NCBI RefSeq assembly: GCF_036850765.1 | Contig: NC_089498.1 | Location: 68,922,305 to 68,986,304, forward strand | DNA from: Saccopteryx bilineata | Lineage: Eukaryota; Chordata; Mammalia; Chiroptera; Emballonuridae | Reading direction: 5' to 3' | DNA length: 64,000 bases | In this document: piece after piece, positions 20,997 to 32,239 of the stretch | How positions within the stretch are numbered: position 1 is the first letter of the stretch | Layout: the number at the start of each line of letters is the position of its first letter | Translations under genes and position numbers: made by a program | The notes under the pieces: model-generated | Database searches by the model: none | The model's input: the letters and a program-made list of their open reading frames with translations, nothing else | Told to the model about the DNA's origin: nothing

Positions 20997-22626
20997 TGAG
21001 TTACAGAAATAAGAATCCTGTTCTTTCTTTTCTTCTGCTGCCTGGATTTGTGTTTGTGAACCTACATACAGCAAAACCCAACCAGAAATAGCAAGAGGGC
21101 AAAGAAACCCTCTGAAGCATTCCATGAATGTAGCCTGTGGGGCTTGGAGCAGACAGAGAAGGAGGGATCAGAGGATAGAGGGCCAAGTGCAGCTACTGGG
21201 CTTACAAACAATGCAATTCTGATCATTTATCCTTGTTGCCCTTCTAGAAAATTAAAAATCTAAGCTGGATAATCTCCAAGGTTTATTCCATCTCTAGTAT
21301 CATTAATGAAGACTGGATAAAAGAGAAAACAGGAAAGTAAATATTCTAATTGGCCCAAATGATTTATTGGAAACGGGTAGATTTAGCAATTTAGCTCTTA
21401 TTAGTTAACAAACCATAGACCTTTCTTGCTCCACCTGCTTTCTTGTAAGAAAAACTGCTTGTGCCTCAAGGTTATTTAGAAAAACTTCTGAAAGCTATTA
21501 ATAGAAAGCCAATTTAAACCCAGTCTTTAAAAGCCTTAACTCTGAATATGATAGTTCCGCCCTTATAGAAAAAAATTTAAAAAGCCTTTCAAAAAAAGAA
21601 AAAAGAAAAAACAGCATATAGCTCAGATTATTAGCTATCTCTTTGTCACCAATGCTCTGCTGGGTACAGAATTTGCATGTTTCCCAGGCAAAAGAATTCA
21701 ATAAGCACGTAAGCGAATCCTGCCATTTCATTAAATACTTTCAGAAAACAAAACCAAAGAAGCTTTCACTCAGCTGGAACCAGAACATAATCCCCAGAGC
21801 CAACAGCACATGTTAAAATTCCAGCACCAGAGCCTAATTTGACAAAGAAACCCTCTATCCTACTTCCCCTGTGGATACTACCCTACATTGTTTCTTTCTG
21901 AGAGGGAACTAAGATAGGGAGAGCTAAGATTTGAGGTTCAAAGTGCACTTTCAAGATATATTATTGAAGAAGTGGGAGTGTTTTGAAAGCACCCTTAACA
22001 GGCCAGATATCATTTAACTTGTCCTAGGAGTCATGTTTCTGTTTGGGGGTAGGAAGAGAGTGAAAATGAATTATCTCTTCCCTACCATCTTGCAACAGAC
22101 CATTCTCTTAATTACACACAGCACTACTGCACAGGTCGTGCTGAGAACTGGTGTCTACAGGGTAGATGTTGTAAAAAATCATAATTGTTGTGTTCAGCCT
22201 GCTGTGGTTATACCCACAGACTCAGGGCAAAGGCTTACAGCAGAAGTTAGCTCAGTGTCCTAATGCTACGGATCCATCTTTCTGACAGCCTTTTATTCTT
22301 TTCAAAACTTCTTTCTTTTTTACAATGTCATATTCCCAAACCTTCAGTAATAACAGTGGCATTTTCAGAGAAAATTTTCAGGGTATCCAATGGCTGCCTG
22401 AATTAGTATTTAGGGAACTCTTTGAGATAGAAGCCAAGATAGAATTTTAATTTTTGTTCTTGTTTCAATCTTCACGTTCAATGGAGATCATGAAATCTTT
22501 CTTAAACTCATTTATTTAATAAAGAGGAGCCAGGATTATCATTCCTTCTAGTTTTGTGGCAATAATAAAGGAGAGATAAAGACTCCAGTCCACTGAGTTG
22601 TAGGTGCTCTGCCCCAGACTATTTTT
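20997..22626. other. Unassigned DNA
   Basis: No gene recognised. Small open frames at 20943-21186 (minus), 21498-21731 (minus) and 22033-22263 (plus) have no known domain. 22590-22626 plus 23023-23090 may be a MIR-type relic split by the SINE. Confidence 0.4.
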
Positions 22627-22641
22627 AAGAATTTTGGGAAG

Positions 22642-23007
22642 TGGCCCTGGCCAGTTGGCTCAGTGGTGGAGCATCGGCCTGGTGTGCAGGAGTCCCGGGT
22701 TCGATTCCCAGCCAGGGCACACAGGAGAAGTGCCCAGCTGCTTCTCCACCCCTCCCCCTCCCCTTCCTCTCTGTCTCTCTCTTCCCCTCCCGCAGCTGAG
22801 GCTCCATGGGAGCAGAGTTGGCCCGGGTGCTGAGGATGGCTCTGTGGCCTCTGCCTCAGGCGCTAGAATGGCTCTGGTCACCCCAGATGGGCAGAGCATC
22901 GCCCCCTGGTGGGCGTGCCGGGTGGATCCAGGTGGGGCGCATGCGGGAGTCTGTCTGACTGCCTCCCCGTTTCCAACTTCAGAAAAATACAAAAAAAAAA
23001 AAAAAAA
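22642..23007 (+). mobile_element. tRNA-derived SINE, long type A, intact Pol III boxes
   Basis: Head GGCCCTGGCCAGTTGGCTCA with A-box TGGCTCAGTGG and perfect B box GGTTCGATTCC at 22698-22708. Tail AGAAAAATACAAAAAAAAAA with about 18 A. A perfect 15-bp duplication AAGAATTTTGGGAAG lies at 22627-22641 and 23008-23022. The long pure A tail and perfect duplication point to a young copy. It accounts for the 164-codon plus frame (22604-23098) and the 110-codon minus frame, neither of which is a gene. Confidence 0.95.
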
Positions 23008-23022
23008 AAGAATTTTGGGAAG

Positions 23023-24350
23023 AGATTTAATCTCTCTTGATCATCTAAAAAATGAAGTGGTTCAAGTAGATGATTTCTACAGCTATTTCCTGGATTAACA
23101 ATCTTTGACCTCATTTGTCCCAATGCCTTCTATTCCACACCTCCTACTCTTAGTGTACTTGAACTTAGTTTTCCCTCACAGCTCTGCCTTAATTTCCCTA
23201 TTCTGAGTTCTGCCTGATATTTAGACCATTTTTCTTTTTTTGCTTCACTTTTCTTTCGATCCAGCATGGAACTCAAGGCAAAACACTTTGCTGATATTTA
23301 CAAAGTGCTTCTTTCTTGGCCCCACCTTCTACCAAAGCCATTTGGCAAGTCCCCAGTCTTGGAGAATCTCTCCTCATCTGTATAGGTACTTCCAAGTTTC
23401 CAAGCATGAGGTGGCATCATCTCAAGACTAGTCTATGCTGATTTTATCATTTCTTTTCTTTTCCAAGTTTCATCAATCTGGGTGTATAAGTTTCATGAGA
23501 TGACCCTCAGAGCCATTTGGAAGGCATTTTATTCACCTCCAGCGAGTTCCCTAATATGTTTCTTGCTCTCCTCAAGCTCACAGACTTCTCTCTGCGGATA
23601 ATTTTACTTTTCAGTAAAATGATTACAATAAAACCACTTTCATAATAAAAATGTTTAAAATTTAAAATATAGCAGCTCATTTTTAGTGCTATTACATTAA
23701 CATACAAAATTATCTCAAATTTTCTGCAAAAATCATGGGGCACTTCTGCATTTCTACATCATTTCCAAGTTGGCTCCATTTTGATTTATAAGCTTGACTA
23801 CAGATTTAGCTGTCAGACCAGATGTTGTGTAGAAAATACCAGCTTAGTCTGATTGGATTCTTCAATCTGCCTTATTCAAATCCCTACAGCAAAACAGAAT
23901 AGCTATGAATGTCAAAAGTTTTAGGGCATAACACTAATTGCTAATTGAAATGAAGTTTCCTTAGATAATATGTAGCATGAAAATACCATTTAATCATTCA
24001 TAAATGCCTATAAAAGGAAGAAAAGAAAAACACAGAACATTTAACTGAATCAAATATTATGACATCTTTGACATCCTGCTAGTTATTGGAAGGCTCGTTT
24101 CACTTTGCAAACATCACTTCACAGCACAACCTCCCAAACAAAAGTTTAAGGGGAAATGTGGAATAGGGTGATATAGGATCTGTGGTAGAAAGAAATCTAT
24201 TTTTGAATTCCACTCTTTGTATGTCATTAAGAGGAAGAGTAGTAGGTTAGGTATGTGGGCTGTGTTGGTAAAGGGTCAAATAAGAAGAGGAGGATCTATA
24301 GAAATCTTGGGAAACTCTAAAATTAACCCTAAAATAAGGGTGGTTCTTAG
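23023..24350. other. Unassigned DNA
   Basis: AATGAAGTGGTTCAAGTAGATGATTTCTA at 23053-23081 resembles the 3' part of a MIR-like SINE. The rest is AT-rich with no gene recognised. Confidence 0.4.
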
Positions 24351-24354
24351 ATAT

Positions 24355-24660
24355 TTTTGCTAAGGACTACTATATAATTCAGTACACTCTCAGAACAATG
24401 TTTTTAAATGCATAAAATTAAAAAAAATAAAATTACAAATGTTTAATCATATTGGCATAGTTATAACAATGTTAAAAACACAAATTTACAATATAGTAAT
24501 ATATGTGCAAATTTATGAAATGTTCAATAACAAAATCTTGCAATGAGTCTGATAACTGCTATCATTAAAAAGTGATGAGCATAAAAATTCTCTTTAAAGC
24601 TAGTTGCAATAAGTGTATTTTGTTATGATAATATTGATGATTTTTATTGGCTATAATCTC
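24355..24660. repeat. Ancient interspersed repeat, probably a hAT/MER-type relic
   Basis: The succession TTTTTAAATGCATAAAATTA, AATTACAAATGTTTAATCAT, AATATAGTAATATATGTGC, CTTGCAATGAGTCTGATAAC and AAAAGTGATGAGCATA is a text I recognise from a common ancient mammalian repeat, but I cannot assign the family safely. Confidence 0.4.
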
Positions 24661-24679
24661 TGATCTCTAATTCACCTCA

Positions 24680-25667
24680 TTATCTTTTTTGAATGCTCTC
24701 CAAGTTTTATACCCCACAACTCCACTGAAGCTGCTCCACTTAAGGTCACCAGTAAACTTTATGTTGCTAGTTCTAATGTCAGCTCAGTCCTCATCTTACC
24801 TAATCTATTTGCAATATTTGACAATTTTATCACTTCCTTCCCCTTGACCTACTATTGTCATTAAATTCAAGAACATTACTCACTGTTTTTTCCTCCTACC
24901 TCACCACCTTCTCCTATGACATTTTCAAGGCTACCTCCTATTCATCTTACCAACTTTTTAATGTGGGAGTGTTCCAGAAATTAGTCCTCAGATTCCTTCT
25001 TTCTCATGTCTAAATTTATTTCTCTAGCAATTTCATCAATACTGCTAATACAGACATATGCAGATGATTCCAAATTTATACCCATAGCCTAGAGTCTAGG
25101 CCCTAGACCTATCTTCTGAATTCTGGACATATACACAGTATATCCAATTGTCTACTCAATGTCACTTCTTGAAGGAATAATAGATATCTCAAATTTAACA
25201 CATGTAAAACCATAATACAGATATCCACCTCTATTCCTTCCCCACTAAATCTGTTCATTCTCTAATATTCTTCAGCCCAGTTGATGTAATGCTGAGGTCA
25301 GAGTCTTTGAAGTCATACTTGATGCTTCTCCTTCTCTTTCAAAACTACTTCCAACCCATCACCAAATCCTGTGATCAGAAAACTCCAGTTTCTAAATATA
25401 GTCAGAATCTGACATGTTACCAACTCTACTACTACTAGTCTGGTTTAAGCCCCTAATATTTCTGACCTGGCTTATTGCTGTAGCCTTCTAATTAGCTTCC
25501 ACTCTTATCCCATCTGAAAATGTCAGCTAGAGTGATTGTTCAAAACATAAGTCATAAGCATGTCACTTTTCTATTCAAAACTCTCTGGCTTCTCCATTTC
25601 CATCAATGTGAGAGGCAAGGCAATTACAACAGCCTCAAGGTCTTATAGAAGCTGATAATCTGGTGCG

Positions 25668-25704
<37 letters not shown>

Positions 25705-25979
25705 GCGCGCACGCGCGCGCACATGCATGTACTCACTGACCTCATCATCCACGACTCTTTCCCCGGCTCATTTATTATAGGCAGGCTCTTTCCCCAGGAC
25801 ATCTGTACTTGTCCACTCTGCCAGAAACAATTTTCCCCCAAATGTCTACATGGCTTGCTTCCTCATCTCTGCCAGGTCTTTATTCAGATGTCCTCCTCAG
25901 GAAGGCCTCCATGATCTCCTCTATTCAAAATTGTTTTATTTTTCTCTTTATTGTTCTCCAAAGCATATATCATCATATA
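24680..25979 (+). repeat. L2 LINE relic, 5' part, covering part of the reverse transcriptase
   Basis: A long (about 1.6 kb with the part after 26192) L2 remnant. The text follows L2 ORF2 in order, for example GTCAGCTCAGTCCTCATCTT, GGGAGTGTTCCAGAAATTAG (the position of the GVPQGSVL motif), TATGCAGATGATTCC (25057-25071, translating YADDS, the catalytic palm motif), CTGGCTTATTGCTGTAGCC and GTCAGCTAGAGTGATTG. Many frameshifts and stops make it a dead copy. It is interrupted by a GT/GC tract and by the SINE at 25993. Confidence 0.85.
25672..25730. repeat. (GT)n(GC)n alternating purine-pyrimidine tract
   Basis: About 29 bases of GT repeat (25672-25700) followed by GCGCGCGCACGCGCGCGCAC and ATGCATGT, almost perfectly alternating over nearly 60 bp. 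It lies inside the L2 relic. The 68- and 83-codon frames here are repeats of VCVCV/HTHTH and not genes. Confidence 0.95.
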
Positions 25980-25992
25980 GCATAATATATAT

Positions 25993-26191
25993 ATATATTT
26001 TTTTAATACTTTGTTTATTGATTTTAGAGAAAGTAAAAAGAAAGAGAAAGAAGGGGGAGAGGTTTAAGAAGTATCAACTCATAGTAGTTTCTTCTCAGAT
26101 GTGCCTTGACTGAGAAAGCCCAGGGTTTCAACAGGCTACCTCAGCATTCCAGGTCGACGCCTCATGCACTGAACCACCACAGGCCATGCTT
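25993..26191 (-). mobile_element. tRNA-derived SINE, short type C
   Basis: Reverse complement of the type at 1170: T-rich end, CAGATGTGCCTTGACTGAGA, AAGCCCAGGGTTTCAACAGG and CATGCACTGAACCACCACAG. The duplication GCATAATATATAT lies at 25980-25992 and 26192-26204. It is more diverged than the copy at 1170. Confidence 0.85.
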
Positions 26192-26204
26192 GCATAATAT
26201 ATAT

Positions 26205-26338
26205 TTTATTTATGTCCTTATGCTTTCCCAAAAAAGACATCCTATAAAGGCAGGGATTTTGATCTGTTATGTTCACAGATATATCCCCAGTACCTGACAT
26301 AAAGCATGCACTTAGTAGTTGAATAAATGAATGAATGA
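26205..26338 (+). repeat. L2 LINE relic, 3' end
   Basis: Resumes the L2 after the SINE: AAAGGCAGGGATTTTGATCT, TATCCCCAGTACCTGACATA and AGTAGTTGAATAAATGAATG, the classic L2 terminus ending in a GAATGAAT repeat. Confidence 0.9.
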
Positions 26339-26534
26339 AGAGGATTTTTGGAATCTTCTGTGAAGTCTAGCACATTTATTTAATGGTAAGATGCACACTT
26401 AGTTCTACTTGACAAAAACAAAGCTAGTGCTTGGTACTTGCCATAGAAATTTCATAAGTGTCGACAAGCTACTGATGACCGCATGCATAAGATGGTGCAA
26501 TCACAAAAGGAATGTTGCATAATGTCACAGAAAT

Positions 26535-26650
26535 AACAAGGGCTTTGAAACAAATAGTCATAGATTTGAATTTCACTTCTGCCACGTGTGTGCTCTGTGA
26601 TGTTGGGAAATTATGTACCTCTCTGAGCCTCAGTTATCTGCCTGTCACAT
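26535..26650 (+). repeat. MIR SINE relic
   Basis: GGGCTTTGAAACAAATAGTC, TTTGAATTTCACTTCTGCCA, GTGTGCTCTGTGATGTTGGG and CTCTCTGAGCCTCAGTTATC match the 5' two thirds of MIR on the plus strand. Confidence 0.8.
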
Positions 26651-26995
26651 AGAAAATGTCACTAATGTGTCTTAAAAAAAAATATGTGTCGAGTGCCTCA
26701 GTACTTGAAGATAATGCTTCTTGCTTCAGTCTTCCCCACATGCCTATTACTTTCCAAGAAAAAGGGAGTAAAATAATAAGGTACTTAAAATGCTCAAACA
26801 AATATGAGAACAGGGCCGGAAGGGCTGTTCTCATATTTACAATTCTTCTCAGATGTGACTTGACTGAGAAATTTATGTGGTGTCACATAAATTGTAAATC
26901 ACCTCAGATGGTGATTGGTGTAAAAAGGTTTATTGGATTCATCCTAACCCTGATGATTCCCCAGAAATAATATTTAGGTCTCTTTTCATGGTAAG
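26651..26995. other. Unassigned DNA
   Basis: No gene recognised. Curiously AATTCTTCTCAGATGTGACTTGACTGAGAAA at 26839-26869 resembles the TTCTTCTCAGATGTGCCTTGACTGAGAAA of the nearby SINE at 26090, so a tiny SINE fragment may be present. Frames at 26634-26834 (minus) and 26656-26970 (104 codons, plus) have no recognised domain. Confidence 0.35.
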
Positions 26996-27003
26996 GTATA
27001 GAT

Positions 27004-27319
27004 CAGGGGTGGGGAACCTATGGCTCACGAGCCAGATGTGGCTCTTTTGATGGCTGCATCTGGCTCGCAGACAAATCTTTAATAAAAAAATAATAATATT
27101 AAACATATAAAACATTTTCATGTATTAAAATCCATTTCCTACCGCTCATGTTCATGGTTGTGGGTGGCTGGAGCCAATCACAGCTGTCCTCCAGGACAAC
27201 ACCAAATTTTTATTGGATAATGCGTAATGTACATGGGTCGTTGTATGGCTCTCTCGGAATTACATTTTAAAATATGTGGTGTTCATGGCTCTCTCAGCCA
27301 AAAAGGTTCCCGACCCCTG
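27004..27319 (+). mobile_element. Non-autonomous hAT-type transposon, second family, 316 bp
   Basis: Left end CAGGGGTGGGGAACCTATGG; right end AAAAAGGTTCCCGACCCCTG, whose reverse complement CAGGGGTCGGGAACCTTTTT matches the left end over 14 of the first 15 bases. The 8-bp target duplication is GTATAGAT (26996-27003) / GGATAGAT (27320-27327), 7 of 8. Inside are GAGCCAGATGTGGCTCTTTT and TGGCTGGAGCCAATCACAGC. From memory it resembles the OposCharlie/SPIN group of horizontally spread hAT elements found in bats. No transposase frame. Confidence 0.93.
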
Positions 27320-27327
27320 GGATAGAT

Positions 27328-28984
27328 GATGTCTAGAAAATAGGTCTGAAAATAGTGTGCCAACACTGTATCCATCCAGAGGAGCAGAAATAAATGGTAT
27401 CATCTGAAAACACAAATGACAATGGAGAAAAGTGGAGTTGGGCACAATTTGTTCTGGAAAGCAAAGTTGCCCTATCCTCACGATTGCCTAAGTCTTTATT
27501 GGTGATAGACATTGATTTTTATCCATAGCAAATTCATTTAAAAAATTATGTCACACTCTTTTAGGAATCAGTAAAAAAGATCTTTCATTCTCCTTACACA
27601 CACATAAGGTATGAGGAGTCTATAATGGAGAATGAGCTTTTCTATCATCAGTCAGATTTCTCAGGTACTGAGGAAAAAATAAGTAGAAGTGCTGTGTAAT
27701 CTATATTGTTTCGTCTACTTTATATGTTTTTAAAAACTAGCACAAAGATACTGTATGAGAGAAGATGAGAAAATGAATAAAATGTTTATTACCTGATAGC
27801 AATTGTAAATATCCATGAATTAAGGACAAGAATTTCTATTTCCTATGGAGTTTGAATAACCTGGAAGTAGACTCGTTTTAGACTAGAGGTGACTCTAAGA
27901 GACTTTCATTATTACATTTACACATTAAGTGTGTCTATCAGGTGACTTCTGATTCATTTCAGAGAAACTGTCATCTTCATGGCCATCACTGGACAGGGTC
28001 ACAGTTAGCCTGGAGGCTTTACTAGGTCTTGTTTTCTTACAGAAGTTCATGATCCCTCCCTAAAACTGTTAAGGCAGCATAAGGAGTAGGAGGGAGAGAA
28101 GAGAGAGAAAGCAGAAGAGGTACAGATAATGAGCCCAAACCAGCTCCATGATTACTAGGCTTTACCCTTCATAGATCAGTGAAGTTCAAATCAAATTGAG
28201 AATCCCAACTTGCCTAACATAAAACCTGTGCTTAGAAACACGTTTGACAGAAAAATTACATTTTCAAGTGATAGAAAATTTAAAGCTTATTAAGAATTCA
28301 TAAGACAGAATGAATTCTAAAATAAGATTGTCACATTTCACCTCTTGAATTAAAACAGACAGGCAAATGTTTCCTTCCTCCAACTTCCTGCTTCTCCTCT
28401 CCTGGCTACCACTTTGTGTTCGCCAATTGTGGATCAGGCTCTGTTCTTTGTACCATGCCAGAGTCAGCTGCGAATCATGGACAGAGGCAGGGAGTCCCCG
28501 GGATTTAAGCACTAGTTTTTTCTGGGTTGTTTTAAAAAGCTGTTGTTGTTTGTTTTTGTATAACGAAATGTAACTAAATATTTCTGAGGAAAGGAAGACA
28601 GCTCCCAAAAATACCTAAGTTACTTCCATATAGAGAAAAGGATTATTGGTTTGTTTCCAAAGCAAAATTACAACAAATCCCTTCATTAACTCATTTTTCT
28701 CTCTCTTCCATCCGTTCTCTTATTTCCTTGCTCTGTCAATGGATGCATAGGTTTCAAAGAACAGATAATAAAAGAGTGGAAAATAGTACCTTAAGTGCAC
28801 ACAGCTTTTTTTTTCTTTGTTAAATGCAAATATTAATTTCATGGAGTGTGTCTTCCTATGGTTATAAAATGAATTTGGAAGAAAGATATCTACCTTGACT
28901 GCATACAAAATAAGTGGGTTACTTTGCAGGCATTATGTAAGTCCATCAGCAGCATGAATGTAGCATAGCTCAGTACAGTAAAAG
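27328..28984. other. Unassigned AT-rich DNA
   Basis: No gene recognised. The 114-codon minus frame at 28264-28608 has no known domain and lacks codon bias. A purine-rich patch GAGGGAGAGAAGAGAGAGAAA is at 28090. Confidence 0.4.
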
Positions 28985-28989
28985 CAGTG

Positions 28990-29187
28990 TATGGCCTTGT
29001 GGTCAGAACTCGAGGACTGGGTCCTTTGCTTGTCTCCTGCACTTTGACAAATTATTCAGATGCCTGCACTTCAGTTCCTTCAGTTGGAAAGTTGGAAAAA
29101 TTTAGTTCTAATTTCATAGTGCTGTTTTGAGAAATAGTGAAGCATCTGGTATATAGTAAAACTTCAAAAAATGTTATCCATTTTAAT
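28990..29187 (+). repeat. Diverged MIR SINE relic
   Basis: TATGGCCTTGTGGTCAGAAC, CTTTGACAAATTATTCAGAT, CACTTCAGTTCCTTCAGTTG, CATAGTGCTGTTTTGAGAAA and GCATCTGGTATATAGTAAAA follow the order of MIR with heavy divergence. Confidence 0.55.
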
Positions 29188-29198
29188 AATTGGCATTT

Positions 29199-29323
29199 TA
29201 GTGATGGAAAATAAGTTGACTTTGGGTGATGGGTGTTCAAATGCCATGGAGGTATTCACCTGAAACCTATGTACTCTTGTTGATCAATGTCATCTCATTA
29301 AATATAATTTCTAAATAAAAAGA
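29199..29323 (+). mobile_element. L1 3'-end fragment, 125 bp, plus strand
   Basis: GGGTGATGGGTGTTCAAATG, ATTCACCTGAAACCTATGTA, CTCTTGTTGATCAATGTCAT and an A-rich AATTTCTAAATAAAAAG end look like an L1 3' untranslated region and tail. The 11-bp duplication AATTGGCATTT at 29188-29198 and 29324-29334 marks it as a complete, extremely 5'-truncated insertion. Confidence 0.8.
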
Positions 29324-29344
29324 AATTGGCATTTGCAAAGGAAA

Positions 29345-29695
29345 ATAATTTATTTATTTATTTAATTGTGTTTACATAGATGCTAGGGTCACCCCGAATG
29401 CATCCCCCCATCCCCTATTCCCCTCAAAATATCCCTGCCCCCCCTCCTTACCACACCCTCCCCCCTTCCCTTCAGGTTTATCCCATCCTATCATCCCTTT
29501 TCCCTCTGTCCTCTTTTCCTCTGGACCCTTTGATCCCTCCTCTGTCTCAATTCCATTCCTCAGTTCTCATTATTCATTGGATTCTTCAAATGAGTGAAAT
29601 CATATGATATTTTTCTTTCTCAGCCTGGCTTATTTCACTCAACATAATAGTTTCCAGGTCCCTCCATATTGTTGCAAAAGGTAATATAACAGTTT
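29345..29695 (-). repeat. L1 3' end, antisense
   Basis: Starts with a TTTATTTATTTATTTAAT tail complement, then a C-rich 3' untranslated segment (29399-29470: CCCCTATTCCCCTCAAAATA, CCACACCCTCCCCCCTTCCC) and GAGTGAAATCATATGATATT, CTGGCTTATTTCACTCAACA, CCCTCCATATTGTTGCAAAA, which is antisense to the end of L1 ORF2. It differs from the L1 at 10395, so it is a distinct subfamily. The 75-codon frame at 29380-29607 is not a gene. Confidence 0.85.
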
Positions 29696-32235
29696 TATTA
29701 TATTCAGAAACTATATAAAAATTCTGTTACCAGTTAGAATTTAGTAAAGTTGCCTTTAAATCATATTTAGTTAATTAAATTAACCTTTTAAGTAAAGATA
29801 GTATTATTCCCATTTTTGATGTACAGTTTTACCATCATAACACTAATTGTTGAAGATTATTTTTATTTGCAACAGAATATAAATTTATTTAGATTTCATT
29901 ATTTTTTAAAAGAGCCAAATGTCATATAATTGTCCTCAACCATACAAAATGGCTTTGTAAAGAAATTTTTCAGAAAAATTACACATATACCATCCAGATT
30001 ATATAAAAAAGTAGCTAAAATTAAGCTATCAGACACAAAGAAGCTTTTTAACACAGCCAACTGGGGTAATTTTTAGTGTTATAAATCTAACGGAACATAC
30101 ACTTAATTTTTAGAAAAAAAAGTAAGCGTTACAATTAACAACAACAACAGCAAATGGCCCTTCTCTAACTACTCTCAGAAGACTAAACAATAACAAGTTC
30201 ACATGGTCATTGACTAGAGAACCACTAGGAGAAAAAGACAATAAAAATCAACATGCTCTCACATCTCCATATCTCTGCATTACCCCACACAAAGTAGTAG
30301 ATTTTACGACACATTTAGTAGTATTTTTCTATGCTTTCCTTACGTGATTCACTATTTCAAATGAAAGAAGTGGAATAAAGAGAATAGAAATATTTTATAT
30401 TCAGACAAGGTGATCTATCTTACATTTATGTATAGTGTTGTAATGTTTTAATAAAAGTTCCAAGAGCAAAATGTCAAATTAGCCATAACAGAAGACCTGG
30501 CATTAATTATTATCATATATACTATTAAACTTCAGTAGATGTATCGATAGTTCTGGTAATAAATAACAGAGATAGAAAGCCACAATGAGAATGGAAAAAC
30601 TAGAAATGCAAGAGTTTTATCTATGTGTGCATGCATGGAGCACATACGTAAGCCTTGACATGAACTATGACCTTTTATTTGTTGACAAGGAAAATATTGT
30701 GTATTGTGCAAAACACCTTCCATTAGTGTTACATACACACACACACAGCATTTTTATAAATTACTATAAATAAATAAATGAATGAATGAGTAAACAAATT
30801 GCCCCATCTGGCTAGATGAATTATAAAATGGCACCTTTTCCACAGCTCTGCAGGATTTCAATCACTATTTGTCCTCTCCACCCTCCACACACCTTTGAGC
30901 CTTCCACAGAAAAATACAACCATATGTCACACAGGACTGGGAAGAAAGTTCATTAAAAATCACTTTCCCAGGCAAAATAAACACTGATAATATATTTTAA
31001 AATTATTAAGATCATAAAACAAAAAATTTAAAAATGAAGTTTTAAGAATATTCTGAAATGAAACTTAAAGTGAGATGAATGTGTCAGTGATAAAGAATAA
31101 AGTAATCTCTTTAATAGATTTGAATTATCATTAATTTTATGCAATCCTTGCAAACAGTACCTCTTAAAGAATATTAAATTTGATATGTCTGAACATATGA
31201 AATCTTGATTAAGATAAAATATACTCTCTTAAAAAGTTTAATTCAACAATAATGGTTAATAGATTCTTAGAAGGGATGAAGTTATTGTATTACTGAATAG
31301 TAATGAAATCTATGATTCAACATATTTCAGATATTTAAAAATCTATTTAATAAATGAATTTTTTAATAGATACCAAATTGTTTTTGTCCTTATATAAAAG
31401 GACAAGACTTTTAAAGAAACATACCCTGAACATCAAGTTACCACATAGAGGCAGTTCTGCTGAAGCTGAAAGATCCAATCTGTTCCCCCAAAATCCTGCC
31501 AATAAAACCCACAGGATATATTGGAATTATTCAAGATCACAGCACCATCTCCACTGTCATCAAATAAGACTAGTATGTTGCTGGCTGTGGATTCTGCTAG
31601 CTTTTTAAAAATGTCAACTTGTTTGCAAAACAAAATCAAGAGACAGTCTCATTCTAGGCTACAGCAAGTTAGAAACATCTAGGACTGTTTTAGAAAGTCT
31701 ATCTAAATAAATATAATAGATATGTTAGATTAACATATGTTAGATTGACATTAAGGGGGGAAAATACTTGAAAAAGAAAATGAATTTAAGTTAGAGAAAA
31801 TCCACTTATAGAACCATATTATATTTTGAAGAGAAACAAATAAATTAGATATGAATAAAGTTAATAAACCTTAAAATAAATTGCTTAAAAGATATTGAAT
31901 CCAGGATTTCCTTCAAACAGAAAGATTACTTAGCTAATTCCCTGAATAGCACCTAACACAAAAAAGCCACTCAATACATATTCCTCTAAAGAAGAATGAA
32001 TGAATGACTATGAACTTGAGTATACAGCACCATATTGAGCCAAAAAACTACACTTTAATAGATGACGTTTAAACATACTTTTATTTAATGAGTAATTTCT
32101 TTTAAAATAACATCTCTTGGTCTATTTTACTAATTATAAAAGCAAAAGCATTCACTGTGAAATATTTTTAAAATATTAAATACTTATGAAAAAAGTAAAC
32201 ATAATTAGAAAGATTAAATTACCAGCAAACATAAT
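29696..32235. other. Unassigned AT-rich DNA
   Basis: No gene recognised. A two-copy 15-bp tandem repeat (TATGTTAGATTRACA) lies at 31721-31750. Frames at 31354-31608 and 31433-31639 have no domain. 31435-31600 is less AT-rich and could be an unidentified old repeat. Confidence 0.4.
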
Positions 32236-32239
32236 TATA

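Noticed and set aside
28264..28608. 114-codon minus-strand open frame
   Set aside because: No homology I recognise and no supporting gene structure.
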